Shown here piece after piece: positions 36,373 through 46,512 of a stretch of 64,000 nucleotides of DNA (its first letter is position 1; each line of letters opens with the position of its first letter). The notes beneath the pieces were generated by a model. It was given only the letters and a program-made list of their open reading frames with translations. It had not been told where the DNA came from and did not search any database. The position numbers were made by a program, and so were the translations under genes. Where the stretch lies: positions 2,418,001-2,482,000 of the forward strand of contig NZ_NEVJ01000003.1 of the NCBI RefSeq assembly GCF_002261425.1, written 5' to 3'. This DNA is from Bordetella genomosp. 9. GTDB taxonomy: Bacteria; Pseudomonadota; Gammaproteobacteria; Burkholderiales; Burkholderiaceae_B.

Positions 36373-37308
36373 CTATGGCTTGCGACGGCCGCCGGCGCGC
36401 CGTGCCGCTTGCGCCAGCGCTTGCGGTACGAAGCCGGCGATCAGCGCGGCGGTCTGGCGGCCCAGCACGGTATCCGGACGTTCCGCCGACGTGGCCAGCG
36501 CCAACGTGCTGGTGATGCGTGGCGACACGATGCGGCGGGCCGTAAGCTTGGCGGCGTCGGCGGCGATCAGCAGCGCGTTCTGCGTGACGATGGCATGGCC
36601 GTAGCCTTGCGTCACCAGGTCCACGATGGCGCCGACCGCATCGATTTCCAGCGCGATGGAGATCTTGCGGCCCAGGCTGGCCAGGCGCGTTTCGATCAGC
36701 ATGCGCAGGGGATGTGGCCGGCTGGGGATGATCAGCGGGACTTCCGACAATTCCTTGACGGCGATGGTGGCGCCCGGCGCGGCGCGTGCCTTGCCGCGCC
36801 GCTCGATCAGGAACAGCGGGTCTTCGCTGAGCGGCAGGAACTCCAGCCCCGGCGAGGGCATGGGATCGTGCAGCACCGCGACGTCGATGCGGCCGGACAA
36901 CAGCCATTCGTGCAGATGCACGGTCAGGCCTTCCGTGATGCTCAACGTGGCGCGGGGAAAGGCGCGGCGAAACTCGCCGACAAAGGGCGCGGTCAACAGG
37001 CGGCCGATGGAATGCGGCACACCGACCACGACGCGGCCGACCGGCGACCCGCGCGCGTCCTCGACTTCCTGGCGGGCCCGATCGAACTGCAGCAATATCC
37101 CGCGTCCATGCGCCAGCAGCCGCTTGCCGGCTTCGGTGGGCGTGACGCCCCGCCCGTTGCGATAGAGCAGCGTCTGGCGCAGTTCGATTTCCAGCCGCCG
37201 CACCTGCCGGCTGAGCGCCGGCTGCGCCACATCCAGGATCGCCGCCGCCTTGGTGAAGCTGCCCAGCTCGGCGACGTGGACGAAGTATTCGAGTTGTCGC
37301 AGGTCCAT
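36373..37308 (-). CDS. LysR-family transcriptional regulator
   Basis: A 311-residue regulator starting MDLRQLEYFVHVAELGSF at 37308, with GGGGA upstream. The helix-turn-helix covers about 1-60 (AAAILDVAQPALSRQVRRLE) and the effector domain about 90-300. It lies on the same strand between two amidohydrolase + Bug pairs; the inverted repeat downstream at 36308-36328 suggests that it controls the pair at 34264-36205. Confidence 0.9.
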   Translation of the reverse strand: MDLRQLEYFVHVAELGSFTKAAAILDVAQPALSRQVRRLEIELRQTLLYRNGRGVTPTEAGKRLLAHGRGILLQFDRARQEVEDARGSPVGRVVVGVPHSIGRLLTAPFVGEFRRAFPRATLSITEGLTVHLHEWLLSGRIDVAVLHDPMPSPGLEFLPLSEDPLFLIERRGKARAAPGATIAVKELSEVPLIIPSRPHPLRMLIETRLASLGRKISIALEIDAVGAIVDLVTQGYGHAIVTQNALLIAADAAKLTARRIVSPRITSTLALATSAERPDTVLGRQTAALIAGFVPQALAQAARRAGGRRKP

Positions 37309-37473
37309 GTAGTCCCCACTGGCGGAAGGCGCTTGCCGTCCGGCGGGTAGGCCGCCGTCCAGATGGGGCGGCGCGAAGAAAGCGACCTTACCATGGGTCC
37401 CCACCGGGCCATAGCGCGTCCGCCCGCCCGCGCGCGTTGCGAGCAGCTAGCGGTAAGCGGTGCGCGGCCGGCG

Positions 37474-38484
37474 TCAGTCCAGCTGCAGATGCGCTTCGTC
37501 CACGACCTTCTTCCACTTGTCGATTTCCGCGCGTCGGAAGGTATCCAGCTCCGCGGGGGTGGACGCGACGATTTCCGCGCCCATATCGGTCAGCTGTTTC
37601 GAGACCTGCGGGTCCTTGAGCACCCGGGCCAGGGCCTTCGAGACCTGCTCGATGATGGCCGGCGGCGTGCCGGCGGGGGCGAACACGCCGTTCCATTCGT
37701 AGGAGGCATAGCCGGGCACGCCGGATTCCGCGATGGTGGGCAGGTCCGGGGCGGACGCCGACCGCTGCGTGCCGCCGGACGCGACCGCCCGCAGCTTGCC
37801 GCTGCGCACGTGCGCCCATGACGATCCCATGCTGGCGAACATCACCGGCACCTGGCCCGACATGACGTCGACCATGGCGGGACCGCCGCCCTTGTAGGCG
37901 ACGTGCTGCATATGGGTATGCGCCAGGAAGTTGAACAGTTCGCCGGCCAGGTGTTGCGCCGATCCGGGTCCCGACGACGCGTAGTACACGAAGGGGCCGT
38001 CCTTGGGCTGCGCCAGCTTGATCAGCTCGGCCACCGTCTTCACGGGATACGACGGCGTCACCACCAGGATGTTAGGCACGCGCAGCAGTAGCGAGACGGG
38101 CGCGAAATCACGCAGCGTGTCGAAGGTCATCTTGCTGTGCAGCGCGGGATTCTGGCCGTGGTTGGACGCGTCCATCATCAGCGTGTAGCCGTCCGGCGCG
38201 GCCTTGGCCACATACGCGCCGCCTATCATGCCGCCGGCGCCGCCCTTGTTTTCGATGATGACGGACTGGCCCAGTTCGGCCGACAGGCGCGGACCGATCA
38301 GGCGCGCGACCAGGTCCACCGTGCCGCCGGGAGGATAGGTGACGACCAGGGTGATGGGCCGGTCGGGATAGGCCGCCGCGGCGCCCGCCGTCGTCGCGGC
38401 CAGCGCGAGCGCGGCCAGCGGCGCCAGCAGCGCCCGCAAGGTGCGCCCGCGGCGCGCCACGATATGCCTGGAATCGGTATGCAT
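37474..38484 (-). CDS. Bug-family periplasmic binding protein
   Basis: A 336-residue exported receptor with a signal peptide ending in GAAAA and the family motifs YPDRPITLVVTYPPGGTVDLVAR, IIENKGGAGG and HVAYKGGGPAMVD. The start at 38484 has AAGGAGA upstream; an upstream in-frame extension lacks such a site. It is 55 bp after the second amidohydrolase gene and forms a pair with it, mirroring the pair at 34264-36205. No membrane transporter subunits are nearby. Confidence 0.93.
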   Translation of the reverse strand: MHTDSRHIVARRGRTLRALLAPLAALALAATTAGAAAAYPDRPITLVVTYPPGGTVDLVARLIGPRLSAELGQSVIIENKGGAGGMIGGAYVAKAAPDGYTLMMDASNHGQNPALHSKMTFDTLRDFAPVSLLLRVPNILVVTPSYPVKTVAELIKLAQPKDGPFVYYASSGPGSAQHLAGELFNFLAHTHMQHVAYKGGGPAMVDVMSGQVPVMFASMGSSWAHVRSGKLRAVASGGTQRSASAPDLPTIAESGVPGYASYEWNGVFAPAGTPPAIIEQVSKALARVLKDPQVSKQLTDMGAEIVASTPAELDTFRRAEIDKWKKVVDEAHLQLD

Positions 38485-38539
38485 GGTGTGTCTCCTTGGT
38501 TTTGTATGGAACAAGTAAGCCGGACAGCGCCGAAGGGCG

Positions 38540-39403
38540 CTACCCGTCGATCCTGAACAGGCGCCCTGCGGTGTCCCCCAGGATGATGCGCCGCGTTTCG
38601 TCTTCGGCGATCCACTGGCGCAGCCACGCGTACGCGGCGCCGTACGCCATGTCGCCATGTTCGGTATGCGGCCAGTCGCTGCCCCACAGCAGGCGTGCCG
38701 GCGTGTAGGCGTCCAGCAGCAGCCGCGTGGCTTCGGCGCCGGCCTCGGCGGCCTGCTCGTGCGGCCAGTTGCGGTAGGCGCCTGAAAGCTTCACCCACAC
38801 CCGGCCGGTGCCGGCCTGGCGCAGCAGGTAGCCGTAGCCGGGATCCGCCACGCCCAGCGCGGGATCCGGCCTGCCGAAATGATCGACCACCACAGCGCAG
38901 CCGGCGTCCAGCAGCCGCGGCATGACGGCGGGCAGGCGCGCGGCCGGCAGATGCACTTCCACGTGCCAGCCCAGCCCCACGATGCGCGCCAGCAGGTCCC
39001 GCCAGGGGGGCGCATCGAGCGGCGGCACGTCCTTGCCCACCAGGTTCAGGCGCATCCCCACGACGCCGTCGTCCGCCATCATCGCCAGCTCATCGTCCGT
39101 GCAGGCGGGATCGATCACCACGACGCCCCGCAAGCGCCCGCGGCCGGCGCGCAGCGCATTCCGCAGATACCGGTTGTCGGTGCCCAGGAAGCTGGGCTGT
39201 ACCAGCACGCCATGCGTCAATCCATGCGCGTCCAGCTGCGCCAGGTAATCGGCCAGCGTGGCGTCGTGCCCGGGCGTATAGCGACGACCCTCGGCCAGCG
39301 CCAGCCCGCGCACGAACACATGCGCGTGCGTGTCTATCGCGGCCACCCGTGCCGACGTCGCGGTCCCGCTGCCGATGGCGGGAGATGGGGCGGATACGGC
39401 CAT
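38540..39403 (-). CDS. Amidohydrolase-2 family hydrolase (second copy)
   Basis: A 287-residue TIM-barrel hydrolase. It has the metal motif IDTHAHVF, then GMRLNLVG, VVDHFGRPD and LLWGSDWPHTEH near the C-terminus, matching the 2-pyrone-4,6-dicarboxylate lactonase group more closely than the copy at 35321. The start at 39403 has GGAG upstream. It is divergent from the LysR gene at 39497 and probably controlled by it. Substrate unknown; aromatic catabolic intermediates are typical. Confidence 0.88.
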   Translation of the reverse strand: MAVSAPSPAIGSGTATSARVAAIDTHAHVFVRGLALAEGRRYTPGHDATLADYLAQLDAHGLTHGVLVQPSFLGTDNRYLRNALRAGRGRLRGVVVIDPACTDDELAMMADDGVVGMRLNLVGKDVPPLDAPPWRDLLARIVGLGWHVEVHLPAARLPAVMPRLLDAGCAVVVDHFGRPDPALGVADPGYGYLLRQAGTGRVWVKLSGAYRNWPHEQAAEAGAEATRLLLDAYTPARLLWGSDWPHTEHGDMAYGAAYAWLRQWIAEDETRRIILGDTAGRLFRIDG

Positions 39404-39451
39404 GCAAATGCTCCAAGGATGGCGATGCGGCGAATTCTAGGCAAGCCATGT

Positions 39452-39463
39452 ATAGTTTTCTAT
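39452..39463. promoter_or_regulatory. Candidate LysR box ATAG-N4-CTAT
   Basis: A short perfect inverted repeat in an AT-rich 93-bp gap between the divergent amidohydrolase (39403) and LysR (39497) starts. It fits the T-N11-A pattern of LysR operators. The call rests on position and symmetry. Confidence 0.4.
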
Positions 39464-39496
39464 GTTCCGAATGTCGCTCTTATATATCGTCACGAT

Positions 39497-40384
39497 ATGG
39501 AAACCCGTCACCTGCGCTATTTCCTGGCCGTCATCGACCATGGCAGTGTCAGCCGCGCCGCGGCCTGGCTGGGACTGGCGCAGCCGGCGCTCAGCCAGGC
39601 GCTGGTGCGGATGGAAAAGGAACTGGGCGTGCGCCTGTTCGAGCGCTCGCGGCGCGGCGCCTTGCCGACACCCGCGGCGCTGGACATCCTGGAAGACGTG
39701 CGCGCCAGCGTGGCCCGCATCGACGCCGCCGCGGCCAGGGCGCGCGATATCGGCCGCGGCAGCGCGGGGCAGCTCACCGTCGGACTGGTATCGTCCGCGC
39801 TGTTCGATACGCTGCCGCGCGCGCTGCGCCAGATGCGCGAGCGGGCGCCCGGCGTGCGCGTGATCCTGCGCGAGATGAGCAATGCGGAACAGGCCGACGC
39901 CTTGCAGACCGGGGAAATCGATATCGGGCTGATGCACACGCCGGTCGCCGTGGGCGGCCGCATGCGCGAACGCCAGCTGCTGCGCGACCGGCTGGTGGCC
40001 GCCGTCCCGGATGAATTCGACGTGGCGGCGGACGGCAGCGTCACGCTGGCGCAGATCGCCCACGCCGGCCTGGTGCTGTATCCACGCTCGCAGTTGCCGG
40101 TACTGTACGAGTCCATACTGGACGCAATGCGCAAGGCCGGCCATGCTCCGCACGTCGCGCAGGAGGCCAACCGCACGCTGACGGTGCTGGCCTGCGTGGC
40201 CGGGGGCTGCGGCGTCGGGCTGCTGCCCAGCTGGATACGATCGCTGGATTTCCGCGGCGTGCGCTTCTGCCGCGTGGCCGATGGCCAAAGCCTGCCCAGC
40301 TTCGACCTGAGCGCCATCTGGCCCGCGCGCTCCACGCCCACGCTGGCCGACGTGTTCGCCAACCTGGACCTGACGTCGAAGTAG
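39497..40384 (+). CDS. LysR-family transcriptional regulator
   Basis: A 295-residue regulator beginning METRHLRYFLAVIDHGSV, with helix-turn-helix motif AAAWLGLAQPALSQALVRME. The effector domain starts near GQLTVGLVSSALFD. ATG 39497 is the family start; the longer open frame upstream overlaps the divergent amidohydrolase gene and is not real. Its divergent neighbour is the probable target. Confidence 0.9.
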   Translation: METRHLRYFLAVIDHGSVSRAAAWLGLAQPALSQALVRMEKELGVRLFERSRRGALPTPAALDILEDVRASVARIDAAAARARDIGRGSAGQLTVGLVSSALFDTLPRALRQMRERAPGVRVILREMSNAEQADALQTGEIDIGLMHTPVAVGGRMRERQLLRDRLVAAVPDEFDVAADGSVTLAQIAHAGLVLYPRSQLPVLYESILDAMRKAGHAPHVAQEANRTLTVLACVAGGCGVGLLPSWIRSLDFRGVRFCRVADGQSLPSFDLSAIWPARSTPTLADVFANLDLTSK

Positions 40385-40418
40385 GCCCTTCCCCGCCCGC
40401 ACAACCTATCGATCACCG

Positions 40419-41315
40419 ATGCTCAATACCGCGCTCAAGTATTTCCTGGAAGTCGTCAACAACGGATCGCTGACCGTCGCCGCGCAGGCGCTGCACGTGG
40501 CGCCGTCGGCGGTCAGCCGCATGATCCGCAAACTGGAAGACGAATACGACACCGTGCTGTTCGACCGCCATGCGCGCGGCATGGTGCTGACGGAATCGGG
40601 CCAGCTGCTGGCGGCATATGCGCGGCGCGCCCACCTGGATGCGGAGCGCGTGCGTTCGGACGTGCGCGACCTGAGCCAGGTCGGCCAGCGCATGGTCAAG
40701 ATTTCCGCCAACCAGGCGTTCGGCCGTGAACTGCTGCCGCGGCTGATCGGCGAGTTCCGCAAGCAGGAGCCCAGCGTGCATTTCCAGTTGAACATCCTGC
40801 AATCGGAAGAAATCAACCGCCGCGTGCGCGAAGGCAAGGACGATATCGGCGTCAGCTACAGCCTGTCCGCGCCGGAAGGCGTGCAGATCCAGCACGTCGG
40901 CATCCTGCCGGTCTGCGCGGTCATGCCGCCCGACCATCCGCTGGCGGGGCACGCGCTGCTGTCGATGCAGGAGATCGCTGGCTACCCCGTCGCATTGATG
41001 GGCCACGGCAGCACCATCCGCTTCATCGTCGACCTGTGCTGCATGCACGAAGGCATCGAGTTGAACGTGGTGATGACCAGCAACAATATGGGCGCGCTGC
41101 AGAACCTGAGCCGCAACTACGGTCCCATCATCTTCGGCAGCCGACTGACGGTGCTGGCCGGCATCCAGCGCGGCGAGCTGGTGGCCGTGCCGCTGACCAA
41201 TGCCGACCTGCACCAGCGGCACTTCCACATCCAGACCATGCTGGGCCGCGAGCTGCCTTCCAGCGTTACGCGCATCGTGCAAGCCATCGTGCGCGACGTG
41301 ACGGCGGCTGCCTGA
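40419..41315 (+). CDS. LysR-family transcriptional regulator
   Basis: A 298-residue regulator that starts MLNTALKYFLEVVNNGSLTV and has AAQALHVAPSAVSRMIRKLE as helix-turn-helix. It follows the previous LysR gene by 34 bp in the same direction and is convergent with the peptide-importer operon. A CCGGATCCGG palindrome (41326-41335) after its stop may help end both transcripts. Its target is not evident; the importer operon's promoter is 7 kb away. Confidence 0.88.
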   Translation: MLNTALKYFLEVVNNGSLTVAAQALHVAPSAVSRMIRKLEDEYDTVLFDRHARGMVLTESGQLLAAYARRAHLDAERVRSDVRDLSQVGQRMVKISANQAFGRELLPRLIGEFRKQEPSVHFQLNILQSEEINRRVREGKDDIGVSYSLSAPEGVQIQHVGILPVCAVMPPDHPLAGHALLSMQEIAGYPVALMGHGSTIRFIVDLCCMHEGIELNVVMTSNNMGALQNLSRNYGPIIFGSRLTVLAGIQRGELVAVPLTNADLHQRHFHIQTMLGRELPSSVTRIVQAIVRDVTAAA

Positions 41316-41336
41316 GGCGCCGAACCGGATCCGGCC

Positions 41337-42878
41337 CTAGTCTGCCTGCCCGGCCCAGTCGGGTTCCCGCCATGACACGTCCGTGTCGATGGGCCACACC
41401 GGACGCGGCAGATGGCGGAAGTCCACCCGTTTCAGGTTGGGCGTGGTCAGGCCCGGGCTATCCACGTCGTGGATGCGATCGGGGGTGAAGAACTCGTCGA
41501 AACCGGCACGATAGTGCCCGCGGCTCTTGACGATCAGGTTGCTGACCGTGGCGATGTCGATGCCGTGCATTTCGACGATGCGCGGCTCGGCCAGCTGGCG
41601 GCGCAGGCTGCCCACGATGACGCGCAGGCCCGACCCTTCGAGCTGCAGCAGCGCGCTGGGACCCAGCGAGAACTTGCGGCCGCGCATGACCCCGCGACGG
41701 CCGATGCCTTCGCCATCGGTCAGCGTCAGTATCCTGGCCGGCGCCTGGAAGCGCCGGGAGAACTCCGATTCCTGCCGGTTGAAGACGGCGTCGAACGACG
41801 CGCCCACGCCCAGTTCATGCGCCTGCGCCGCCAGGTCAGGATCCACGAACACGCCCAGTACCGTGCCGGGCACATTGGCCTGGTGAAAGGCCTGCAGCAG
41901 CCACGCGGTGCTGCCGCGCCCGCCGCCGCCGGGATTGTCGGCGACGTCGGCAAACAGTAGCGGCACGGTCGACTCGCGCGCCAGCACGACGGCGCGGTCG
42001 ACCTCGATCATGTCGGGCACATAGCGGTGGCGGTCGTCCCACGCCGCCCGCGCCAGGGCCAGGGCCGTGCGCCGCGCCGCCGCCAGGTCGCCGCGCGCCG
42101 TCACGTTGACGGTCAGCCCGCATTTGGGGATGTCGGAAAACACGAAACCGCCCAGCACGGACACATTGGCGATCGGCCCCTGCCCGGCCGGCGCCATGCA
42201 GGCCTCCGCCTGCTGGATCAGATCGGCATAGGGACCGGCGGCGGTGCCCAGCGTCACGGACGGCGGGGTGAGCGGCAAGCGGATATAGGCGGTCGCGGTC
42301 TTCATGCCCGCCAGCATTTCGTGCAGCAGGTCGGCGGCCTCGGCGGCGCGCTCGCGCTGGTCGACGTGCGGGTTGGTGCGGTAGCCGATCAGGGCGTCCA
42401 GTGCCTCCACCGTGGTGGCCGATACGTTGGCATGCAGGTCGTGGGTGGCGACGACGGGCACGTCCGGGCCCACCATCCGGCGCAGCAGGGTGGCCAGCAC
42501 GGCCTCGGTATCGTCTTCGCCTTCCGCGGTCGATGCGCCGTGGTTCGCGATGTACACCGCGTCCACGGGCAATACCGCTTGCAGGCGTTCGCGCACTTCG
42601 CGCAGGAAGGTGTCCCAGACCGATGCGCTGGCCGGCCCGCCCGGGGGCGCGCCGATGACGATCAGCGGCAGGGGCTGCCAGGGGCCCCGCGTGTCCATGC
42701 GTTCGTAGAAGCCGGGCAGCTCGCTGGGCAGATGGCTGACCTGCCGCGCCAGGGTGCTGATACGGTCGCCCGCTTCCCAGCACTGCGCGCGGAAGTCGGC
42801 CTCCACCGACACCGGCGCGAAGGCGTTCGACTCCAGATGGAAACCCAGTACGGCGACGCGTGGACCGGATGCATGCAT
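41337..42878 (-). CDS. M81 family metallopeptidase, MlrC-like (second copy)
   Basis: A 513-residue MlrC-family protein. It begins with VAVLGFHLESNAFAP, in which E replaces the HETN His/Glu arrangement of the first copy with HLESN, and contains YIANHGASTAEGEDD and ATHDLHANVS, carrying the conserved Asp/His metal ligands. The C-terminal domain includes VKSRGHYRAGFDEFF. It is the last gene of the peptide-type ABC importer operon, 15 bp after the binding protein. It probably cleaves the imported compound. It is clearly diverged from the copy at 7978. Confidence 0.85.
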   Translation of the reverse strand: MHASGPRVAVLGFHLESNAFAPVSVEADFRAQCWEAGDRISTLARQVSHLPSELPGFYERMDTRGPWQPLPLIVIGAPPGGPASASVWDTFLREVRERLQAVLPVDAVYIANHGASTAEGEDDTEAVLATLLRRMVGPDVPVVATHDLHANVSATTVEALDALIGYRTNPHVDQRERAAEAADLLHEMLAGMKTATAYIRLPLTPPSVTLGTAAGPYADLIQQAEACMAPAGQGPIANVSVLGGFVFSDIPKCGLTVNVTARGDLAAARRTALALARAAWDDRHRYVPDMIEVDRAVVLARESTVPLLFADVADNPGGGGRGSTAWLLQAFHQANVPGTVLGVFVDPDLAAQAHELGVGASFDAVFNRQESEFSRRFQAPARILTLTDGEGIGRRGVMRGRKFSLGPSALLQLEGSGLRVIVGSLRRQLAEPRIVEMHGIDIATVSNLIVKSRGHYRAGFDEFFTPDRIHDVDSPGLTTPNLKRVDFRHLPRPVWPIDTDVSWREPDWAGQAD

Positions 42879-42893
42879 GATGGCCTCCTGGCG

Positions 42894-44483
42894 TCAGGCC
42901 TTGCGGGCGGTATAGAACAGGGGCAGCTGCGGCTGGAAGTCCTTCCATTCCGCGCCGTAGGCGCTGACCTGGTAGCTGGCGCCCAGCGGCACGTAGGGCA
43001 CGTCTTCGATGACCTGCAGCTGGATCTGTTCGCAGATTTTCTTCTGCGTCGCCAGGTCGGGGGCATTGAACCAGTCCTGCCGCAACTGCTCCAGCTTGGG
43101 GCTGTCGGGCCAGCCCCACCAGGCGGCCTTGCCGTTGCCGCGCAACGCCAGGTGGCCGGCCGGATCCAGGTTGTTGGGGCCGGTCAGGCCGGTGAAGGCG
43201 ATGTTCCAGCCGCCCTTGCCCGGCGCGTCCTGGTTGTTGCGCCGTTGCACGGCGGTGCCCCAGTCCATGGTCTGCACGTCGACGTTCAGGCCGATGCGCT
43301 TGAAGAGGTCCGCGGTGACCAGCGCCGCCGCGTGGTAATCGGGGAAGTCGGCCGGATCGATCAGCACGATGGGTTCGCCCTTGTAGCCGGCCGCCTTGAT
43401 GTCGGCGCGCACCTTGTCCAGGTTGCGCTTGCCGGTCAGCTTGTCCATGCCGGCCTCGGTCGCCATCGGCGTGCCGGGCACGAAGACGCCCATGCGGTCG
43501 GTCCAGTACTCCTTGAAATCCGAACCGTTGATGGCCGTCATGTAGTCGGTCTGGTTGATCGACGCCAGCACCGCCCGCCGCATCAGCACGTTGTTGAACG
43601 GCGGCTGCAGGTGGTTGAAACGCAGGATGGCGACGGTGGGCAGGCTGCGCTTGAGCAGGGTGATCGACGGATCGGCCTTCAGCGCGCCGATGAAGTCCTT
43701 GTCCACGGCTTCCACGCCGTCGACCTCATGCGCCTGCAGGGCGGCGATGGCGGTGGCGCGGTCGGGCACGACGTTCCAGCGCACCTCGTCCATATAGGCC
43801 ACCTTCGGTCCGGCGCTGAACTGCGGCGGGAAGCTGTCCTTGCGCGGCACGTAGCCGGCGAACTTCTCGTAGACCACGCGCGAGCCCGATACCCATTGGT
43901 CGCGCATGAAACGGAACGGGCCGCTGCCTATCATCTCCGTGACCGGCTTGTCCTCCGGACCCTTGGCCAGGCGCTCGGGCATGATGGCCGCCATGCTGCC
44001 GGTCTGGCGTCCCAGCGCGTGCAGCAGCAGCGGGAAAGGCTGCTTCAGCTTGAACTGGAACTGCTTGTCGTTGAGCGCGGTCAGCTCCGCCGTGGCGGCC
44101 ATCAGCGATTTGCCCATCAGGTCGCGCTGCGCCCAGCGGCGCAGGCTGGCCACCGCATCCTGTGCCCGCACCGGCGAGCCGTCATGGAACACCAGTTGGT
44201 CGCGCAGGGTGATCACCCAGCGCAACTGGTCGGCGTCCATTTCATGGCCGGCCGCCATCTGCGGATGCGGCTGGTAGTCGTTGTCCATGCCGTACAGCGT
44301 GTCGAACACCATCTGCGCGTGGTTCTGGGTGATGGTGGCGGTCGTGAACGTGGGATCGAGCAGCGTCAGGTCGGTCTGCGGAACCCAGCGGAATTCGACG
44401 CGCGGCGCGGCGCGCAGATAGCCCGGCAAGGCCAGGCTGGCCGCGCTGGCGGAGGTGGTGATCAGGAAGGTCCTGCGGTCCAT
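42894..44483 (-). CDS. Peptide/nickel-type ABC importer binding protein (SBP_bac_5)
   Basis: A 529-residue periplasmic receptor of the oligopeptide family. The N-terminus MDRRTFLITTSASAASLALP has an RRTFL twin-arginine motif, so Tat export is likely. Family features include VFDTLYGMDNDYQPHPQMA, HDGSPVRAQD and IGSGPFRF. It lies 32 bp after the fused ATPase gene. The ligand is probably a short peptide or peptide-like compound, which suits the peptidase gene that follows. Confidence 0.92.
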   Translation of the reverse strand: MDRRTFLITTSASAASLALPGYLRAAPRVEFRWVPQTDLTLLDPTFTTATITQNHAQMVFDTLYGMDNDYQPHPQMAAGHEMDADQLRWVITLRDQLVFHDGSPVRAQDAVASLRRWAQRDLMGKSLMAATAELTALNDKQFQFKLKQPFPLLLHALGRQTGSMAAIMPERLAKGPEDKPVTEMIGSGPFRFMRDQWVSGSRVVYEKFAGYVPRKDSFPPQFSAGPKVAYMDEVRWNVVPDRATAIAALQAHEVDGVEAVDKDFIGALKADPSITLLKRSLPTVAILRFNHLQPPFNNVLMRRAVLASINQTDYMTAINGSDFKEYWTDRMGVFVPGTPMATEAGMDKLTGKRNLDKVRADIKAAGYKGEPIVLIDPADFPDYHAAALVTADLFKRIGLNVDVQTMDWGTAVQRRNNQDAPGKGGWNIAFTGLTGPNNLDPAGHLALRGNGKAAWWGWPDSPKLEQLRQDWFNAPDLATQKKICEQIQLQVIEDVPYVPLGASYQVSAYGAEWKDFQPQLPLFYTARKA

Positions 44484-44515
44484 GTGTGGCTCCCGTTCTC
44501 AAGAGATGAATGCGC

Positions 44516-46510
44516 TCAATACAACCCCCCGACCTTATGGCGGGCGACATAGTGTCCCGGGCCGACCTGTTCCAGCGGCGGCACGTCCGGCTCGTAGTCC
44601 AGCGGACGCACCGGGCTGGGCAGCTCGGCGTTGTCCAGGCGGACCTCGCGCCGGCGCCGGGGATCGGGCACCGGCACGGCTTGCATCAGCTTGCGCGTAT
44701 AGGGGTGGCGCGGGTCTTCGAAGACGGCCTGGCGCGGGCCGATTTCGACGATCTGGCCCAGGTACATCACGGCCACGCGATGGCTGACGCGCTCGACCAC
44801 CGCCATGTCGTGCGAGATGAACAGGTAGGACACGCCCAGCTCGCGTTGCAGGTCGATCAGCAGATTGACGATCTGCGCCTGGATGGAGACGTCCAGCGCG
44901 GACACCGACTCGTCGGCGATCAGCACGCGCGGGTTCACCGACAGGGCGCGGGCGATGCAGATGCGCTGGCGCTGGCCGCCGGAGAACTGGTGCGGCCAGC
45001 GCGTGGCCATGGCCGGGTCCAGGCCCACGCGTTCCATCAGCGACGCCACCCTGCGGTCGGCCTCCGCACCGCTGGCGACGCCGTGGATCAGCATGGGTTC
45101 CTTGATGGATTCGCCCACGCGCATGCGCGGGTTCAGCGATGCGAACGGATCCTGGAAGACGAACTGCATGCCGCGCCGCAGCGTGCGCAGCGACAGCGGA
45201 TCGTCGGGGCGGACCTGCTGGCCGTCGAACTCGACGCTGCCGGACGTGACCCGGGCAAGCTGCAGGATGGAGCGGCCCGTGGTGGTCTTGCCGCAGCCGG
45301 ATTCGCCCACCAGCGATAGCGTTTCACCGGCGTTCAGGTCGAAGCTGACCTTCTCCACCGCATGCACGCGCCGCTTCACGCGCGCGAGGATGCCGCCCCG
45401 CACGTCGAAGCGCGTGACCAGGTCGCGCACGCGGAGGATGGGATGTCTGGTCGGCGCATCCTGGACCGCCGCGGACGGCCGCGCCGGCGGTGCTGCCATT
45501 GTTGCCGTTGTTGCTGGCGCCTGTGTCGAGGCGGACGCCTGCCCTGCCCGCGCCGTTGCCGGCGGCGCGGAAGCGGCGGCGCCCGGGGACTCCGATTCCA
45601 GCAGGTCGAAACGCGCCGGCGCGGTCGTGCCGCGCATGGCGCCCAGCTTGGGAGCGGCGGCCATCAGCGCGCGCGTGTACGGTTCGCGCGGGTGCGCGAA
45701 CAGCGCCTCCGCGCCCTCGCTTTCGATGGCGCGGCCGCGGCGCATCACCATCACGCGGTCGGCCACTTCCGCCACCACGCCCATATCGTGGGTGATGAAG
45801 ATCACCCCCATATCCATATCCCGTTGCAGCTCGCGCACCAGCTGCAGGATCTGCGCCTGGATGGTCACGTCCAATGCGGTGGTGGGCTCGTCGGCGATCA
45901 GCAGCGCCGGCTTGCAGGACAGCGCCATGGCGATCATGACGCGCTGGCGCATGCCCCCCGACAACTCGTGCGGATAGCGGCGCATGACCGCGGCGCCGTC
46001 CGGGATGCGCACGCGGTCCAGGATGCGGCGCGTCTCGGCCTCGGCGGCGCGGGCGTCGCCGGGCTGGTGCAGCCGGATGGCTTCGACGATCTGCGCGCCT
46101 ATCGTCATGACCGGGTTGAGCGACGTCATGGGTTCCTGGAACACCATGCCCAGGTCCGCCCCACGCATGGCGCGCATCTGCTCGCTGCCGGCGGCCGCCA
46201 GGTCGACGATCGTGCCGTCGCGGCGGCGGAAGGTCATGCGGCCGCGCGCGATGCGCCCGCCGCCGAACTCCACCAGGCGCATGATCGCCAGCGACGTCAC
46301 CGACTTGCCCGACCCCGACTCGCCGACGATGGCCAGCGTTTCGCCGCGATCCACATGCAGGGTGATGTCTTCGACCGCCGCGACCGGTTGCGAGGCCGGC
46401 CCGAACGCCACCGTCAGCCCGGCGACGTCCAGCACGCGGCGCTCATGCTGGCGCATGTCGCCCGCCGCTCCGGCGTCCTTTGCACGCGTGGGATCCATGT
46501 CGATCGCCAT
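44516..46510 (-). CDS. Peptide-type ABC importer fused double ATPase (GsiA-like)
   Basis: A 664-residue protein with two full ATPase domains. Domain 1 has [16 protein letters not shown] and [12 protein letters not shown]; domain 2 has [16 protein letters not shown] and [12 protein letters not shown]. An Ala/Pro-rich linker of roughly 60 residues joins them. Each half ends in the C-terminal extension ([20 protein letters not shown]) typical of DppD/DppF. Fusion of the pair is as in GsiA, the glutathione importer ATPase. Start 46510 is chosen because the first domain begins directly after; the longer frame upstream overlaps the permease gene. Confidence 0.92.
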   Translation of the reverse strand: MAIDMDPTRAKDAGAAGDMRQHERRVLDVAGLTVAFGPASQPVAAVEDITLHVDRGETLAIVGESGSGKSVTSLAIMRLVEFGGGRIARGRMTFRRRDGTIVDLAAAGSEQMRAMRGADLGMVFQEPMTSLNPVMTIGAQIVEAIRLHQPGDARAAEAETRRILDRVRIPDGAAVMRRYPHELSGGMRQRVMIAMALSCKPALLIADEPTTALDVTIQAQILQLVRELQRDMDMGVIFITHDMGVVAEVADRVMVMRRGRAIESEGAEALFAHPREPYTRALMAAAPKLGAMRGTTAPARFDLLESESPGAAASAPPATARAGQASASTQAPATTATMAAPPARPSAAVQDAPTRHPILRVRDLVTRFDVRGGILARVKRRVHAVEKVSFDLNAGETLSLVGESGCGKTTTGRSILQLARVTSGSVEFDGQQVRPDDPLSLRTLRRGMQFVFQDPFASLNPRMRVGESIKEPMLIHGVASGAEADRRVASLMERVGLDPAMATRWPHQFSGGQRQRICIARALSVNPRVLIADESVSALDVSIQAQIVNLLIDLQRELGVSYLFISHDMAVVERVSHRVAVMYLGQIVEIGPRQAVFEDPRHPYTRKLMQAVPVPDPRRRREVRLDNAELPSPVRPLDYEPDVPPLEQVGPGHYVARHKVGGLY

Positions 46511-46512
46511 GG

